NCBI GenBank assembly: GCA_024229695.1
Contig: JAAESD010000420.1
Location: forward strand, 1 to 33,034
From: a bacterium
GTDB lineage: Bacteria; Krumholzibacteriota; Krumholzibacteriia; LZORAL124-64-63
DNA: 33,034 nt
Reading direction: 5' to 3'
Shown: positions 17,091 to 25,193 of the stretch, piece by piece
How the letters are laid out: the number at the start of each line of letters is the position of its first letter
Position numbering within the stretch: position 1 is the first letter of the stretch
Program-made: the position numbers and the translations under genes
The notes under the pieces: generated by a model
The model's database searches: none
What the model was told of the DNA's origin: nothing
Seen by the model: the letters and a program-made list of their open reading frames with translations, nothing else

Positions 17091-20000
17091 AGTCAAGTAG
17101 TTACATAGCACTTTTGATTGCGCTATTGGTTGTTCCTTGTATGGCTGAAGATGATCGGCCTGCAACGCGAACTGCTGCTGACTATTTGCGAGACTCTCTT
17201 GTTGATGGTGAGAATGTACTTCACTTATATGGAAATGTTTTTATCGATAGGGATACGCTGACGGTAAAAAGCGACACGGCGTATTTCTGGCGAGACAGGG
17301 ATGAGTATGAGTTCGTCAGCAATGTTCACATGACCAGATTTGATTCGAGTCTTGATTGTGAAGAAGCCCTGTATGAAGTGGAGTCAGGTAATGCATGGTT
17401 TACAGGATCTGTAAAAACTGTTGATGAAGATATGATTGCTACAGCTAATCGTGGTGAACTTTATGGTGAAAACAATCTGTTGTATTTAATTGGAGATGCC
17501 CGAGTGGTTTCACCTGAGTATGTAGTTTGGGCTGATACGATAAGTACTATCGATGGAGATGATAAAGGCGAAGCATTTGGAAATGTTAAAATTGTAGATC
17601 CGGAAGCAAGTTCTGTTGTAACTGGCGACCATGCGCTTTTTTCTCGTGAAGCAGGATTTGCAGAAGTTGATCAGTCACCATTCCTGATTAGCAGGGAACA
17701 AGGTACTAGTGAGTTGAATGCTACTGCTAATTTAATGCGTTTCTTCAAAGATGATCAGCGTGTAGTGATGGTAGACTCGGTTCGAATCAGACAGGGAAAA
17801 TCAGTTGCTGTTGCAGACACTGCCTGGATAAATAGTAGAGAACAAATGATTCTCAGAGGCAATCCATTGCTTGACGATGGCAATGGAAGCACCATGCGTG
17901 GAACCGAGATTGAGTTTGTTTATCTGAATAGTGAAATCGATAGAATTATTCTCAAGGGTAATGCCTCTGTTTTTGATGTTGCTCCGGACAGCCTTGCAAC
18001 CGTTTATAATGGTCTGCCATCGGCAAACAAGTTGTCTGGCGATACCATTACGGTTTATATGAAAAACGGCAGCCCGGAACGTTCGGTTGTATTGGGCAAT
18101 GCGCAAAGCATTTATGTTCCTACAGATAACCCGGATGAAATTGCATGCAACGATGTTCTTGGTGATACTATTACTATCTATTTCAAGAACAAAAAAATTG
18201 AAACAGTTGATGTGCTTGGCAATATGTCTGGTGTGTATTCATTTGTCAGACTCGATGAACAGGATCCCGACTCGCTGCAAGTCGTGAATTTCAATACAGC
18301 AAAAGAAAATGTAGTTTACAACGGTCACCAGGCTGAGTTCAAACTTGGACAGAGGACAATTCTGTTCGACGGTAATGCTACGCTGGATTATGGAAGTATG
18401 AATCTTGCAGCCGGACATATACGCCTTGATACCGATTCGCGAGAACTTTATGCATCAGAATCACCATTGTTGATTGACGGCAGTCAGAAAATTGCCGGCG
18501 AAAATATGGCCTATGATTTTGGCCATAAAAGTTCCGCAGTTCTTGATGCAGTTACCATGATGGAAGACTACTACTATGTCGGTGAAAAAATAAAACGATT
18601 TGATAATGGTAATCTGAAAATCAATTCAGGGAAAATGACTTCATGTGACCATTCTGAACCTCACTATCATTTCTGGTCTGATAAAATGAAGATCAAAATG
18701 AAGGACAAGGTTTTTGCCCAGCCTGTTGTAATAAAAATAGGCAAGGTACCGTTGTTTGCATTGCCATTTTATTTCAAGAATATGGAGTCGGGCAGAAAGT
18801 CAGGTATTCTATTCCCATCGTTCAACTTTGGCTGGTCTGAAAGAACAGGCCGATACATAAAGGACTGGGGATATTACTGGGCAACTAATGATTACACCGA
18901 TGTGACGGTTCGTGGTGACTATAATGAGAGACGTGAATTTACATGGAGATTATCCAATCGATATAATAAGCGTTATGCCTTCAATGGTAATATAGATTAC
19001 TCCCGTAGGACCACTCTTGGCTCTGGGCCGCAGACCAAGGAGTGGCAGCTTAACTGGAATCATACTCAGGACACTTTACTTGATTACTATCGATTCAAAA
19101 CCAATGTGCGGATGAGTAGTAAGTCACTTTCGAGAAGCGATTTGATTCATGATGTAGGACAGGAAGTTATTAGTGGTCAGCAGACTTCCACCATGTATGT
19201 CAGTAGGAGCTGGAGTGCAGTCAATGCATCACTGAATTTCAAGCGTGATGAATATGTGAATGCCAGCGATGACTCCGATCCTGGAAGTAATAACAGGCTT
19301 TCCACTCAGAATTTTCCTCAGCTGGCTCTGAGTTTCAGAAACAAAACCTTGTTGCCGGCACTAACTGGCGGCCGCAAAGGGAATATGTTTGGGGATGTTT
19401 TACGCAATACTTATCTGACGCATTCTTATCGATTTAATAGTAAAAAGACGACAAGTGAGCTGACTTCTGAAACTAATCATGCTGCTTCTGGAAATGCTTC
19501 GCTGAGTGTCAAGCCGCCACGGTTATGGATTTTCAATGTAAACACGGGTATAAGTACAAGTCATAGCTGGGAACAGAATACTGAAGAAGGAACTGAGTAT
19601 TTTGCTCATGAAGATCCCGATTCTCTGGGTGTATATGATGAAGTGTATCTTCGCAGCGAAGACACTCGAACCAACTTGTCAATGAACAGTGGTCTGAATA
19701 CAACTCTCTATGGACTTTTCCCTGTGAAAATAGGCAAGTTGCGTGGCATCAGACATACATTCAGGCTTGGAATCAGTCATTCGTTAACTCCAACAATTAT
19801 AGACCAGCAGGACAGGAGTGAACGGTTCTCTATTTCACTTGGCAACCGATTTGACGTCAAGTATGCCACAGGTGAAGCTGATTCAACTGAACAGACTTCC
19901 AAGATGGATGGCCTCCTGGATTGGTCCATGAATAGCGGCTATAACCCGATGGTAACAACTGGCTCCATGTGGTCGAACATAAATAGTAATATTACAATAA

Positions 20001-20683
20001 AGCCTGGTCGTAACAGAAACCTGAAAGTTACGATGAACAATGTTTTTGATCCCGAAAGTCTTTCAGTGAAATCCACACGCCTGACATATGGATTGAATCT
20101 TGCGGGTAGAGTTGACACAGGTGCAGGCAGTCTTGAAGAAGATGAACAACTCAATGAAGCTATCGCAATGGTTGCTGCCGACGAGGATAGTATTGAAACA
20201 ATAATTGATGAAGATGAACTGTTTGAACAAGCTCTTGATGCTCAAATTGATGACCAGGATAACGAGGAAATGTTTGCTGGATTTGGTATGTTCAGTGATG
20301 GCGAAGATGATAGTCGTGATAGTACTGAGGGTGGCCGATATCTTCCCTGGTCAATGGGAAGTAATCTTTCTTACAGCAGAAACCACGATAATGATTCAAT
20401 CACAGCTCGTGCCAGTTTTAATGCCAAGTTAACTTTGAGTCGAAACTGGAATATAGCCTGGCGCGGAAGTTATAATTTTACAGATGGTAGTATGACCAGC
20501 CAGTCATGGAAATTGCAGCGGGATTTGCATTGCTGGCGCATGGAATTTTCAAGAAGAATAAGCAGTGTTGACCAACAATTTGGTTTTATTATTTCGCTGA
20601 AAGCAATTCCTGCAGTCAAGTGGACAAGAGGAAAAGAGGATCTTGTCAGCGGCGGTGGTTCCCGTGGTAGCGGGCTTTATTAG
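17087..20683 (+). CDS. lptD: LPS-assembly protein LptD (OstA family)
   Basis: A 1198-residue outer-membrane protein that inserts LPS into the outer leaflet. The start is a TTG overlapping the previous stop and preceded by GGGGGA. The signal peptide is about residues 1-20. An N-terminal OstA/LptA-like beta-jellyroll region of unusual length (about 30-480) has repeating G-N-V/A and D-T-x-x-x motifs. The LptD barrel starts near 560 with ALPFYFKNMESGRKSGILF. The barrel is interrupted near residues 1010-1085 by a strongly acidic, low-complexity stretch rich in Glu and Asp. The protein is longer than enterobacterial LptD, as is common in FCB bacteria. The C-terminus ends in GSRGSGLY. Confidence 0.88.
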   Translation: MKSSSYIALLIALLVVPCMAEDDRPATRTAADYLRDSLVDGENVLHLYGNVFIDRDTLTVKSDTAYFWRDRDEYEFVSNVHMTRFDSSLDCEEALYEVESGNAWFTGSVKTVDEDMIATANRGELYGENNLLYLIGDARVVSPEYVVWADTISTIDGDDKGEAFGNVKIVDPEASSVVTGDHALFSREAGFAEVDQSPFLISREQGTSELNATANLMRFFKDDQRVVMVDSVRIRQGKSVAVADTAWINSREQMILRGNPLLDDGNGSTMRGTEIEFVYLNSEIDRIILKGNASVFDVAPDSLATVYNGLPSANKLSGDTITVYMKNGSPERSVVLGNAQSIYVPTDNPDEIACNDVLGDTITIYFKNKKIETVDVLGNMSGVYSFVRLDEQDPDSLQVVNFNTAKENVVYNGHQAEFKLGQRTILFDGNATLDYGSMNLAAGHIRLDTDSRELYASESPLLIDGSQKIAGENMAYDFGHKSSAVLDAVTMMEDYYYVGEKIKRFDNGNLKINSGKMTSCDHSEPHYHFWSDKMKIKMKDKVFAQPVVIKIGKVPLFALPFYFKNMESGRKSGILFPSFNFGWSERTGRYIKDWGYYWATNDYTDVTVRGDYNERREFTWRLSNRYNKRYAFNGNIDYSRRTTLGSGPQTKEWQLNWNHTQDTLLDYYRFKTNVRMSSKSLSRSDLIHDVGQEVISGQQTSTMYVSRSWSAVNASLNFKRDEYVNASDDSDPGSNNRLSTQNFPQLALSFRNKTLLPALTGGRKGNMFGDVLRNTYLTHSYRFNSKKTTSELTSETNHAASGNASLSVKPPRLWIFNVNTGISTSHSWEQNTEEGTEYFAHEDPDSLGVYDEVYLRSEDTRTNLSMNSGLNTTLYGLFPVKIGKLRGIRHTFRLGISHSLTPTIIDQQDRSERFSISLGNRFDVKYATGEADSTEQTSKMDGLLDWSMNSGYNPMVTTGSMWSNINSNITIKPGRNRNLKVTMNNVFDPESLSVKSTRLTYGLNLAGRVDTGAGSLEEDEQLNEAIAMVAADEDSIETIIDEDELFEQALDAQIDDQDNEEMFAGFGMFSDGEDDSRDSTEGGRYLPWSMGSNLSYSRNHDNDSITARASFNAKLTLSRNWNIAWRGSYNFTDGSMTSQSWKLQRDLHCWRMEFSRRISSVDQQFGFIISLKAIPAVKWTRGKEDLVSGGGSRGSGLY

Positions 20684-20775
20684 TATTTGAACTGGGAAAA
20701 TCCAGTCCTGTAGCACCTTTTTGGACAAAAAAGCGTGAAAAACCCTTATTTCATAGGAAAAACTCGATATTGCAG

Positions 20776-20803
20776 TTGACAAGAAATACAAAATAGCTAT
20801 TGT
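20776..20803 (+). promoter_or_regulatory. sigma70-type promoter for the HU gene
   Basis: A perfect TTGACA, 16 bases, then TATTGT. The predicted start gives a leader of about 65 bases before the HU ATG. The 92 bases between lptD and this promoter contain only a 5-bp hairpin without a T-run, so no terminator for lptD is evident. Confidence 0.65.
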
Positions 20804-20872
20804 CGAGAAAGATTGAGGTCGGAAAAGGATTTCGCCCTCTCGGTTAACTTAACATCCGTTGGAGGTATTCGG

Positions 20873-21169
20873 ATGAATAAAACTGAACTGACCACAGCTG
20901 TCGCAAAGAAGACAGGCTTGTCCCTGAAGGATTCTAAGGGAGCAATCGACGCTATTTTTTCAACAGTTCCTCGTGAAGGCATTATTGCTACTGAAGTCAC
21001 AAAAGGCAAAAAAGTCCAACTTACTGGTTTTGGTACTTTTGAGCGTCGCAGTCGCAAACGCAGGAAGGGTCGCAACCCTCAGACTGGTCAAGAACTAGTT
21101 ATTCCAGCATGCAAATATCCTGCATTCTCAGCTGGAAAATCTTTGAAAGATCGTGTAGCAAAACGCTAA
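20873..21169 (+). CDS. HU family DNA-binding protein
   Basis: A 98-residue histone-like protein that bends and compacts DNA as a dimer. The ATG is seven bases after GGAGG. The N-terminal helices start [17 protein letters not shown]. The family core [22 protein letters not shown] is followed by the DNA-intercalating arm region and the C-terminal [13 protein letters not shown]. The arm keeps the RNPQTG segment, with a cysteine (IPACKYP) beyond it. It is monocistronic, with its own promoter and terminator. HU and IHF subunits cannot be separated with certainty here. Confidence 0.95.
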   Translation: MNKTELTTAVAKKTGLSLKDSKGAIDAIFSTVPREGIIATEVTKGKKVQLTGFGTFERRSRKRRKGRNPQTGQELVIPACKYPAFSAGKSLKDRVAKR

Positions 21170-21187
21170 TCTGATTTTTTGAAATGC

Positions 21188-21220
21188 AAAAACGGGGCAG
21201 CTAAGCTGTCCCGTTTTTTT
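21188..21220 (+). terminator. rho-independent terminator after the HU gene
   Basis: The stem ACGGGGCAG with CTGTCCCGT has one G-T pair and a CTAAG loop, and is flanked by an A-run upstream and a T-run of seven. It starts 19 bases after the HU stop. Confidence 0.92.
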
Positions 21221-21226
21221 GTTCAC

Positions 21227-21255
21227 TTGCCCGATTTAGTTCATCAATGTATAAT
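21227..21255 (+). promoter_or_regulatory. strong sigma70-type promoter of the selenoprotein gene
   Basis: TTGCCC, 17 bases, then a perfect TATAAT, placed directly after the HU terminator. The predicted start near 21262 gives a leader of about 80 bases before the ATG at 21342. This promoter lies upstream of the in-frame TGA, which argues that the region before the TGA is expressed and is not debris. Confidence 0.75.
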
Positions 21256-21341
21256 CATGTTTCGGCAGGGAACTGATTTCCTGCTTAAGTCTTTAATACT
21301 CTGGAAACTTTTAGGTATTTCATCAGCAAGGATGACTGTTC

Positions 21342-22673
21342 ATGACCAGAAAACTTATAATGTTGATTTTGGCAATTGCTGTTTTATTGCCATTTTCGGC
21401 TTTCGCTCAAGATAACGAATGGACCCAGGTTCACATTCTCTATAATTCTGATGTAGGTGGCAAAATTGAGCCGTGTGGCTGAAAAAGCAGCCGCAAAGGC
21501 GGCGTAGCCCGGAGGGCTACTTGGTTTGATGAGGCCTGGAATTCAACTGAACCTTTTCTGTTGCTGGATGCTGGTGGCTTATTCGGTAAGCGCACTCTTA
21601 TGGAAAAGGAGCAGTCTCGGTTTTTGTGTGAAGTGACTTCCGAGTTTGGTTATGACGCAATTGGTTTGGGTGACGAAGACTTGAACTATGGTATCGATTT
21701 TCTCAGAGAAGTAATTGCAGATTATTCGTTGCCATTTACAAGTGCCAATGTTTATGAAACTGCAACTGGGGAATTATTGTTGCCGGAATATTTGAAGGTT
21801 ACCAGATCTGGTATAACTTTCGGTATCTGTTCAGTACTTGATCCTGAGTTGCCAATCACAACAATGGGTAAAACTGAATCACCGGTTGAGGTCAAAGACC
21901 CTGTAGCAACATTGCGCGAGTTGATGCCTCGGATGCGCGATGATGGAGTTGAGACAATCATTCTGTTTTGTCATATGGGAGATAAGAAAACGGAAGTTCT
22001 TTTGCAGCAAGTTGCCGGAGTTGATATTTGTCTGGTAGGTAGCTCACGAAGGCCGTATAGCAGTGAACAAGTTGTTGGTAAAACTTGTTTGATAAGTGGA
22101 TCATTTGAAGGTCGATATATGGGACAGCTCAAGGGAGATTTTGAGAAAAGTACTGGTAAGTTGAAAGCATTTGAAGTCGATATAACAAAACTTGATGAAA
22201 AGTTTATTGAAGAGACAACCATGTTGGCCCGGATTGAGGAGTTTAAAGTTTATCTTGAAGAAGTTCGACTGAATGCTCGTGGTATTTATAAACCAACAAA
22301 AGGCTCTGACAAGGAACAATTCCTGACCAGCCGTGAATGTAGAAAATGCCACAGATCAACTTGGGATACTTTGATGCAGTCTGACCATAACTCGGCATAT
22401 ACAACATTGTCTCGTAAGGGGCAGGCCGGAGAACCTGAGTGCTTGTCTTGCCACACAACAGGCTACCTGTACAAGGGCGGTTATGACGAGAAGCCACCTG
22501 CTAACAGGTTGGCTCATGTCCAGTGTGAAGCGTGCCACGGTTATGGCACGATGCACTCACGAGATGGTTCAATGCTTGAAAGAGCGCGTAAATCTTGTGA
22601 GGTTTGTCACAATAATGAGGATTGCAGCCCAGACTTTGATTACGATGTTTATTGGGAGAAGATTAAACACTAA
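21342..22673 (+). CDS. exported metallophosphatase-tetraheme cytochrome c, candidate selenoprotein
   Basis: The frame runs 443 codons from an ATG nine bases after AAGGA, through one TGA (codon 47, bases 21480-21482), to TAA. The signal peptide ends near residue 22 (SAFAQ). Residues 28-290 form a 5'-nucleotidase/calcineurin-like domain. It opens HILYNSDVGGKIEPCG-(TGA)-KSSRKGGVARR; relatives as I recall them read PCGC there, so the TGA replaces the second Cys and gives a Cys45-Gly-Sec47 pair. The usual metallophosphatase GNHE segment is altered to GDEDLNYG. Four CxxCH heme sites start at Cys333, 367, 395 and 419, as in cytochrome c554-like proteins. A standard gene caller would report only the part from 21561. 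The alternative is a nonsense mutation or a sequencing error. Confidence 0.82.
21490..21520 (+). promoter_or_regulatory. candidate bacterial SECIS hairpins after the TGA
   Basis: Two perfect hairpins lie in the coding sequence right after the TGA: GCCGC-AAAG-GCGGC (21490-21503) and GTAGCCC-GGA-GGGCTAC (21504-21520). The apical loop of the second starts 28 bases after the TGA and opens with GG. As I recall the bacterial SECIS consensus, the loop lies about 16-37 bases from UGA, is small, and has a G in its first two positions, so the second hairpin fits. The encoded peptide here is a conserved GGVARR-type motif, so part of the base composition is constrained by protein. Confidence 0.65.
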
Positions 22674-22675
22674 TT

Positions 22676-23473
22676 ATGCTGCGTGAAACTGCTAATCAAT
22701 CAATACCAGGTCAGAGTGTAATAACTCTGGCCTTGTTGTTTTTGCTGTTGTCGCCAGCATATGGACTGGATCTGTTTACTCTTTGGCAGCAACCTGAAAT
22801 TCCTCTGGATATGCAGGTTGGAGCACGTCTGGATTTCAGAACAATGAAAGTGGAATCAGGCAGGAGAAGTCACGGTGCAGTAAGAGTCCAATGTGTAAGA
22901 CATTCTTCTGAAGGTTGGGTGATTGAGATTATCCCGATGATTTCAGAAAACAATTCTCTTGTTGTTCCCGAGCTGGTCGAGGCCTGGCAGTTTGTGCTGG
23001 ATGATGATTTTTCAAAGCGTGAAAAAGAGCTGTCGAGCCTGGTTTCTTCTGTTGTAAAGCTGGATGGAACTATTAAATCTCCAGTCAATGACAAGGAGTG
23101 GAAATCAAATCCGCTGATAAAATCAGCATTTACTGATGGGTTTGTTCCTGGCAATGTTGAAGAACATCAACAAGCTTCCCGGATAATCTCTGAAGAAACT
23201 TTGATGTGTGACCAGCTTGTACTGACTGCAAATACAATTAATTCAATTGAGTTGCCAAATGGTACATTGGAACAGTCAAGTAATAGGGTTGTGACAGTAT
23301 CAGTACACAAGGATATTCCGCTACTGGGTATTGCTTATGCAGTAGAAAAACTTGAAATAAAATCGAAATTTATCTCCGGAAAAGGGAGTAGAAAATCACC
23401 ACCAACAGAGGTCAGTATTGAAACTATGGAATTGGTTGATTATGGTCTTGATGCAGTTTCACTGTTTGACTGA
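22676..23473 (+). CDS. exported protein of unknown function
   Basis: A 265-residue protein starting two bases after the cytochrome stop, so probably co-translated with it. There is no clear ribosome site of its own. A hydrophobic segment at about residues 15-30 (VITLALLFLLLSPAYG) looks like a signal peptide. The mature part has alternating hydrophobic strands, a GARLDFRTMKVESG segment, a basic KSKFISGKGSRKSPP tract near the C-terminus, and no cysteine pair or known catalytic motif. I do not recognise the family. Its position suggests a link with the metallophosphatase-cytochrome, but nothing in it shows a shared function. Confidence 0.75.
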   Translation: MLRETANQSIPGQSVITLALLFLLLSPAYGLDLFTLWQQPEIPLDMQVGARLDFRTMKVESGRRSHGAVRVQCVRHSSEGWVIEIIPMISENNSLVVPELVEAWQFVLDDDFSKREKELSSLVSSVVKLDGTIKSPVNDKEWKSNPLIKSAFTDGFVPGNVEEHQQASRIISEETLMCDQLVLTANTINSIELPNGTLEQSSNRVVTVSVHKDIPLLGIAYAVEKLEIKSKFISGKGSRKSPPTEVSIETMELVDYGLDAVSLFD

Positions 23474-23495
23474 ATGTTACCTGATGTGGTATAAT
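23466..23495 (+). promoter_or_regulatory. extended -10 promoter, giving a probable leaderless mRNA
   Basis: TTGACT, 18 bases, then TATAAT preceded by TG and one base, so an extended -10. The -10 ends five bases before the exonuclease ATG at 23501. The -35 box overlaps the stop codon of the upstream gene. Confidence 0.65.
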
Positions 23496-23500
23496 AAGTT

Positions 23501-24340
23501 ATGATTTCGACAGACTTGAACAAACTCAAAGTTGAAGCTTACAGCTTCTTGATAGCAGAAAATACTCCTTGTCAAAGCAAGACAATTGCAAGGCACCTTT
23601 TTGGTGAAAGCCGCCATGAAGAGCCTGTTGCACAATTGTTGATACGCTCCATCCTGGACCAGGATTCCCGTTTCATTAAAACACATGACAACAGATGGGC
23701 TGCTGTGGACATTCCTGCGTTGCAGGTACCGATTAATAATGCCAGATATGTTGTTGTTGATCTTGAAGCCACCGGTAGCCTGATTGGTGTCGATAGAATT
23801 ATTGAAGTGGGTATAGCAGTTTTCGAAAATGGTCAAATTGTAAAACAGTTCAGTAGCCTGGTTCAAAGCGATAGAAAGATATCTCATCGAGTAAGGAAAC
23901 TTACAGGAATCAAGCCCGATGATTTGGTTGATGCAAGAAGTTTGGCAGAAACCATGTTGATTGTTAAAGAGATGCTGGTTGGTGCAGATGTTTTTGTTGC
24001 TCATGATGTTCGTTTTGATATGTATTTTTTAAGGTGGGAGATGCAACGCCAAGGTTTGGAAATGCCATCCATACCTGGAATTTGTACAGTACAGATTTCT
24101 AAACAATTGTGGCCCGATCTTGACGGATGGCGTCTCGTTGACCTTTCCAATGGATTTGGGTTGTCTCATAACCATCCACATCGTGCCGGTGAAGATGCAA
24201 TTGCAACTGCTGGAGTCCTTGCATATGCCCTTGACGATGCTGCTGAAGTTGGCGCAAAAACAGTTCTCGACCTGCTTCGTTTGCCGGAACTTATCAGTGA
24301 ATCTGATGAGAAACCTGACTCCGCTGACGCTGTAGTATAA
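23501..24340 (+). CDS. DEDDh 3'-5' exonuclease with N-terminal winged-helix-like region
   Basis: A 279-residue protein. Residues 1-85 look like a winged-helix or HARE-like region (KTIARHLFG...DSRFIKTHDNRWAAVD). Residues 86-250 form a DnaQ-type exonuclease. ExoI is VVDLEATG, ExoII is VAHDVRFDMYFL, and ExoIII is HRAGEDAIATAG with the DEDDh histidine. It resembles the PolC/DnaQ-like epsilon exonucleases. No polymerase part is present, so it may act in proofreading, repair or RNA trimming. There is no Shine-Dalgarno sequence before the ATG, and the promoter places +1 at or next to it, so translation is probably leaderless. Confidence 0.9.
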   Translation: MISTDLNKLKVEAYSFLIAENTPCQSKTIARHLFGESRHEEPVAQLLIRSILDQDSRFIKTHDNRWAAVDIPALQVPINNARYVVVDLEATGSLIGVDRIIEVGIAVFENGQIVKQFSSLVQSDRKISHRVRKLTGIKPDDLVDARSLAETMLIVKEMLVGADVFVAHDVRFDMYFLRWEMQRQGLEMPSIPGICTVQISKQLWPDLDGWRLVDLSNGFGLSHNHPHRAGEDAIATAGVLAYALDDAAEVGAKTVLDLLRLPELISESDEKPDSADAVV

Positions 24341-24367
24341 TTAATTTAAAAAAAATGGCTGACCCGG

Positions 24368-24396
24368 TTGACTATGCATTCCATTCGGTATAGTAT
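24368..24396 (+). promoter_or_regulatory. sigma70-type promoter for the small zinc-ribbon genes
   Basis: TTGACT, then 17 bases to TAGTAT (or 15 to TATAGT). It lies in the 121-base gap after the exonuclease gene and would give a leader of about 60 bases before the ATG at 24462. Confidence 0.5.
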
Positions 24397-24461
24397 GCCT
24401 CCAGTAGCGTTAAATTATTACTTGTTGCTAATGGACCTGATTGGTTCACATGGAGGATGCA

Positions 24462-24644
24462 ATGCAGCGAGCAAAGGAAGAACAGGAAGTTCTCGTTCGA
24501 GATAAAAACTATGTAAAATACGAAAGACTTCTTGCCAGAGCTGAAGAAAATGGCCGGCTTGATGGCAACTTCAAGTGTCTAACCTGCGGTATGAAATATA
24601 CTGTAAAAAAGGACGCTGAATGTTGTTGCAGAGTCTTGTTGTAA
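24462..24644 (+). CDS. small cysteine-rich protein, 60 residues
   Basis: The ATG is five bases after GGAGG, which decides this start over upstream in-frame codons at 24441 and 24450. The first 35 residues are charged and helical (MQRAKEEQEVLVRDKNY). The C-terminus holds FKCLTCGMKYTVKKDAECCCRVLL-like cysteines: a CxxC pair followed 11 residues later by three adjacent cysteines. This can form a one-zinc ribbon or rubredoxin-like knuckle. The family is not recognised. It has its own promoter and may be co-transcribed with the next zinc-ribbon gene. Confidence 0.75.
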   Translation: MQRAKEEQEVLVRDKNYVKYERLLARAEENGRLDGNFKCLTCGMKYTVKKDAECCCRVLL

Positions 24645-24693
24645 CCTCACTATTTATAAATAAATTCTCCTCGAACTGGAGTCGCCTTTCGCT

Positions 24694-25191
24694 ATGATAA
24701 TCCTGCAATACTGCTCTGTATGTAGAGCTGAACTTGAAATGGAATTAGTTCCTACCTCGGAAGAAGAGGAAGGGGTAATTTGGCTTCAATGTCCAGGTTG
24801 TAAAGGGTTTCTGCCAAAAATTAGTGATAGTAAAGATTTTGAATCTGTACCTGAAGCCGAAGACCCACCTGTTGAAACTGCCAAAGAATCAGAACCTGAA
24901 GAACCGGCTGATGATCTGACTGATGATCTGACTGATGATCTGGATGATGATGAACTGGTTGGTGAAGATGAATCAACGGCAAGTGCTAAATTATCTTTGA
25001 TGGATAAAGAAACAGCTGTTCCGTACAAACCAAGTAAAACTTACCAGGTAAACGATGTGATACATCACCTGGCCTGGGATGATTGCGGTGTTGTTTTGGA
25101 AAAAGAAGTTTTACCAGGCAACAGGCATGTCATAAAAGTTATTTTTGAAATAGCTGGTATAGTCAGACTTATTGAAGACAGTGGCAACTAG
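24694..25191 (+). CDS. zinc-ribbon protein with acidic linker and small beta-barrel C-terminus
   Basis: A 165-residue protein in three parts. Residues 7-33 carry CSVC and CPGC, a four-cysteine zinc ribbon. Residues 45-100 are a Glu/Asp/Pro-rich linker with the perfect repeat DDLTDDLTDDL. Residues 113-162 (YQVNDVIHHLAWDDCGVV...IKVIFEIAGIVRLIE) resemble the small SH3/KOW-like domain of the type D-x-I/V-x-H-x-x-x-G-x-G found in CarD and UvrD C-termini. A nucleic-acid or RNA-polymerase-binding role is possible but unproven. The ribosome site (GGAG) is 12 bases from the ATG, further than usual, and partly pairs with an upstream CTCC. Confidence 0.78.
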   Translation: MIILQYCSVCRAELEMELVPTSEEEEGVIWLQCPGCKGFLPKISDSKDFESVPEAEDPPVETAKESEPEEPADDLTDDLTDDLDDDELVGEDESTASAKLSLMDKETAVPYKPSKTYQVNDVIHHLAWDDCGVVLEKEVLPGNRHVIKVIFEIAGIVRLIEDSGN

Positions 25192-25193
25192 CT

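Noticed and set aside
20692-20735. Possible terminator after lptD
   Set aside because: There is only a 5-bp ACTGG/CCAGT stem with no T-run, and an AT-only hairpin next to it.
21179-21415. A 78-codon + strand frame across the HU terminator and the selenoprotein start
   Set aside because: It runs through a rho-independent terminator and a promoter, has no RBS, and overlaps the better-supported signal peptide in another frame.
21480-21482. The TGA as evidence of genetic code 4 or 25
   Set aside because: At least six intact genes in the window end in TGA at their expected C-termini, and no other gene has an internal TGA.
21342-22673. The interrupted frame as an ordinary pseudogene
   Set aside because: There is one TGA only, no frameshift, intact promoter, RBS, signal peptide, domain and heme motifs, and the TGA is at a position expected to be cysteine. 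A sequencing error or a recent nonsense mutation remains possible but is less likely.
24901-24955. DDLTDDLTDDL repeat as a tandem DNA repeat of interest
   Set aside because: A short coding repeat in an acidic linker; ordinary replication slippage explains it.
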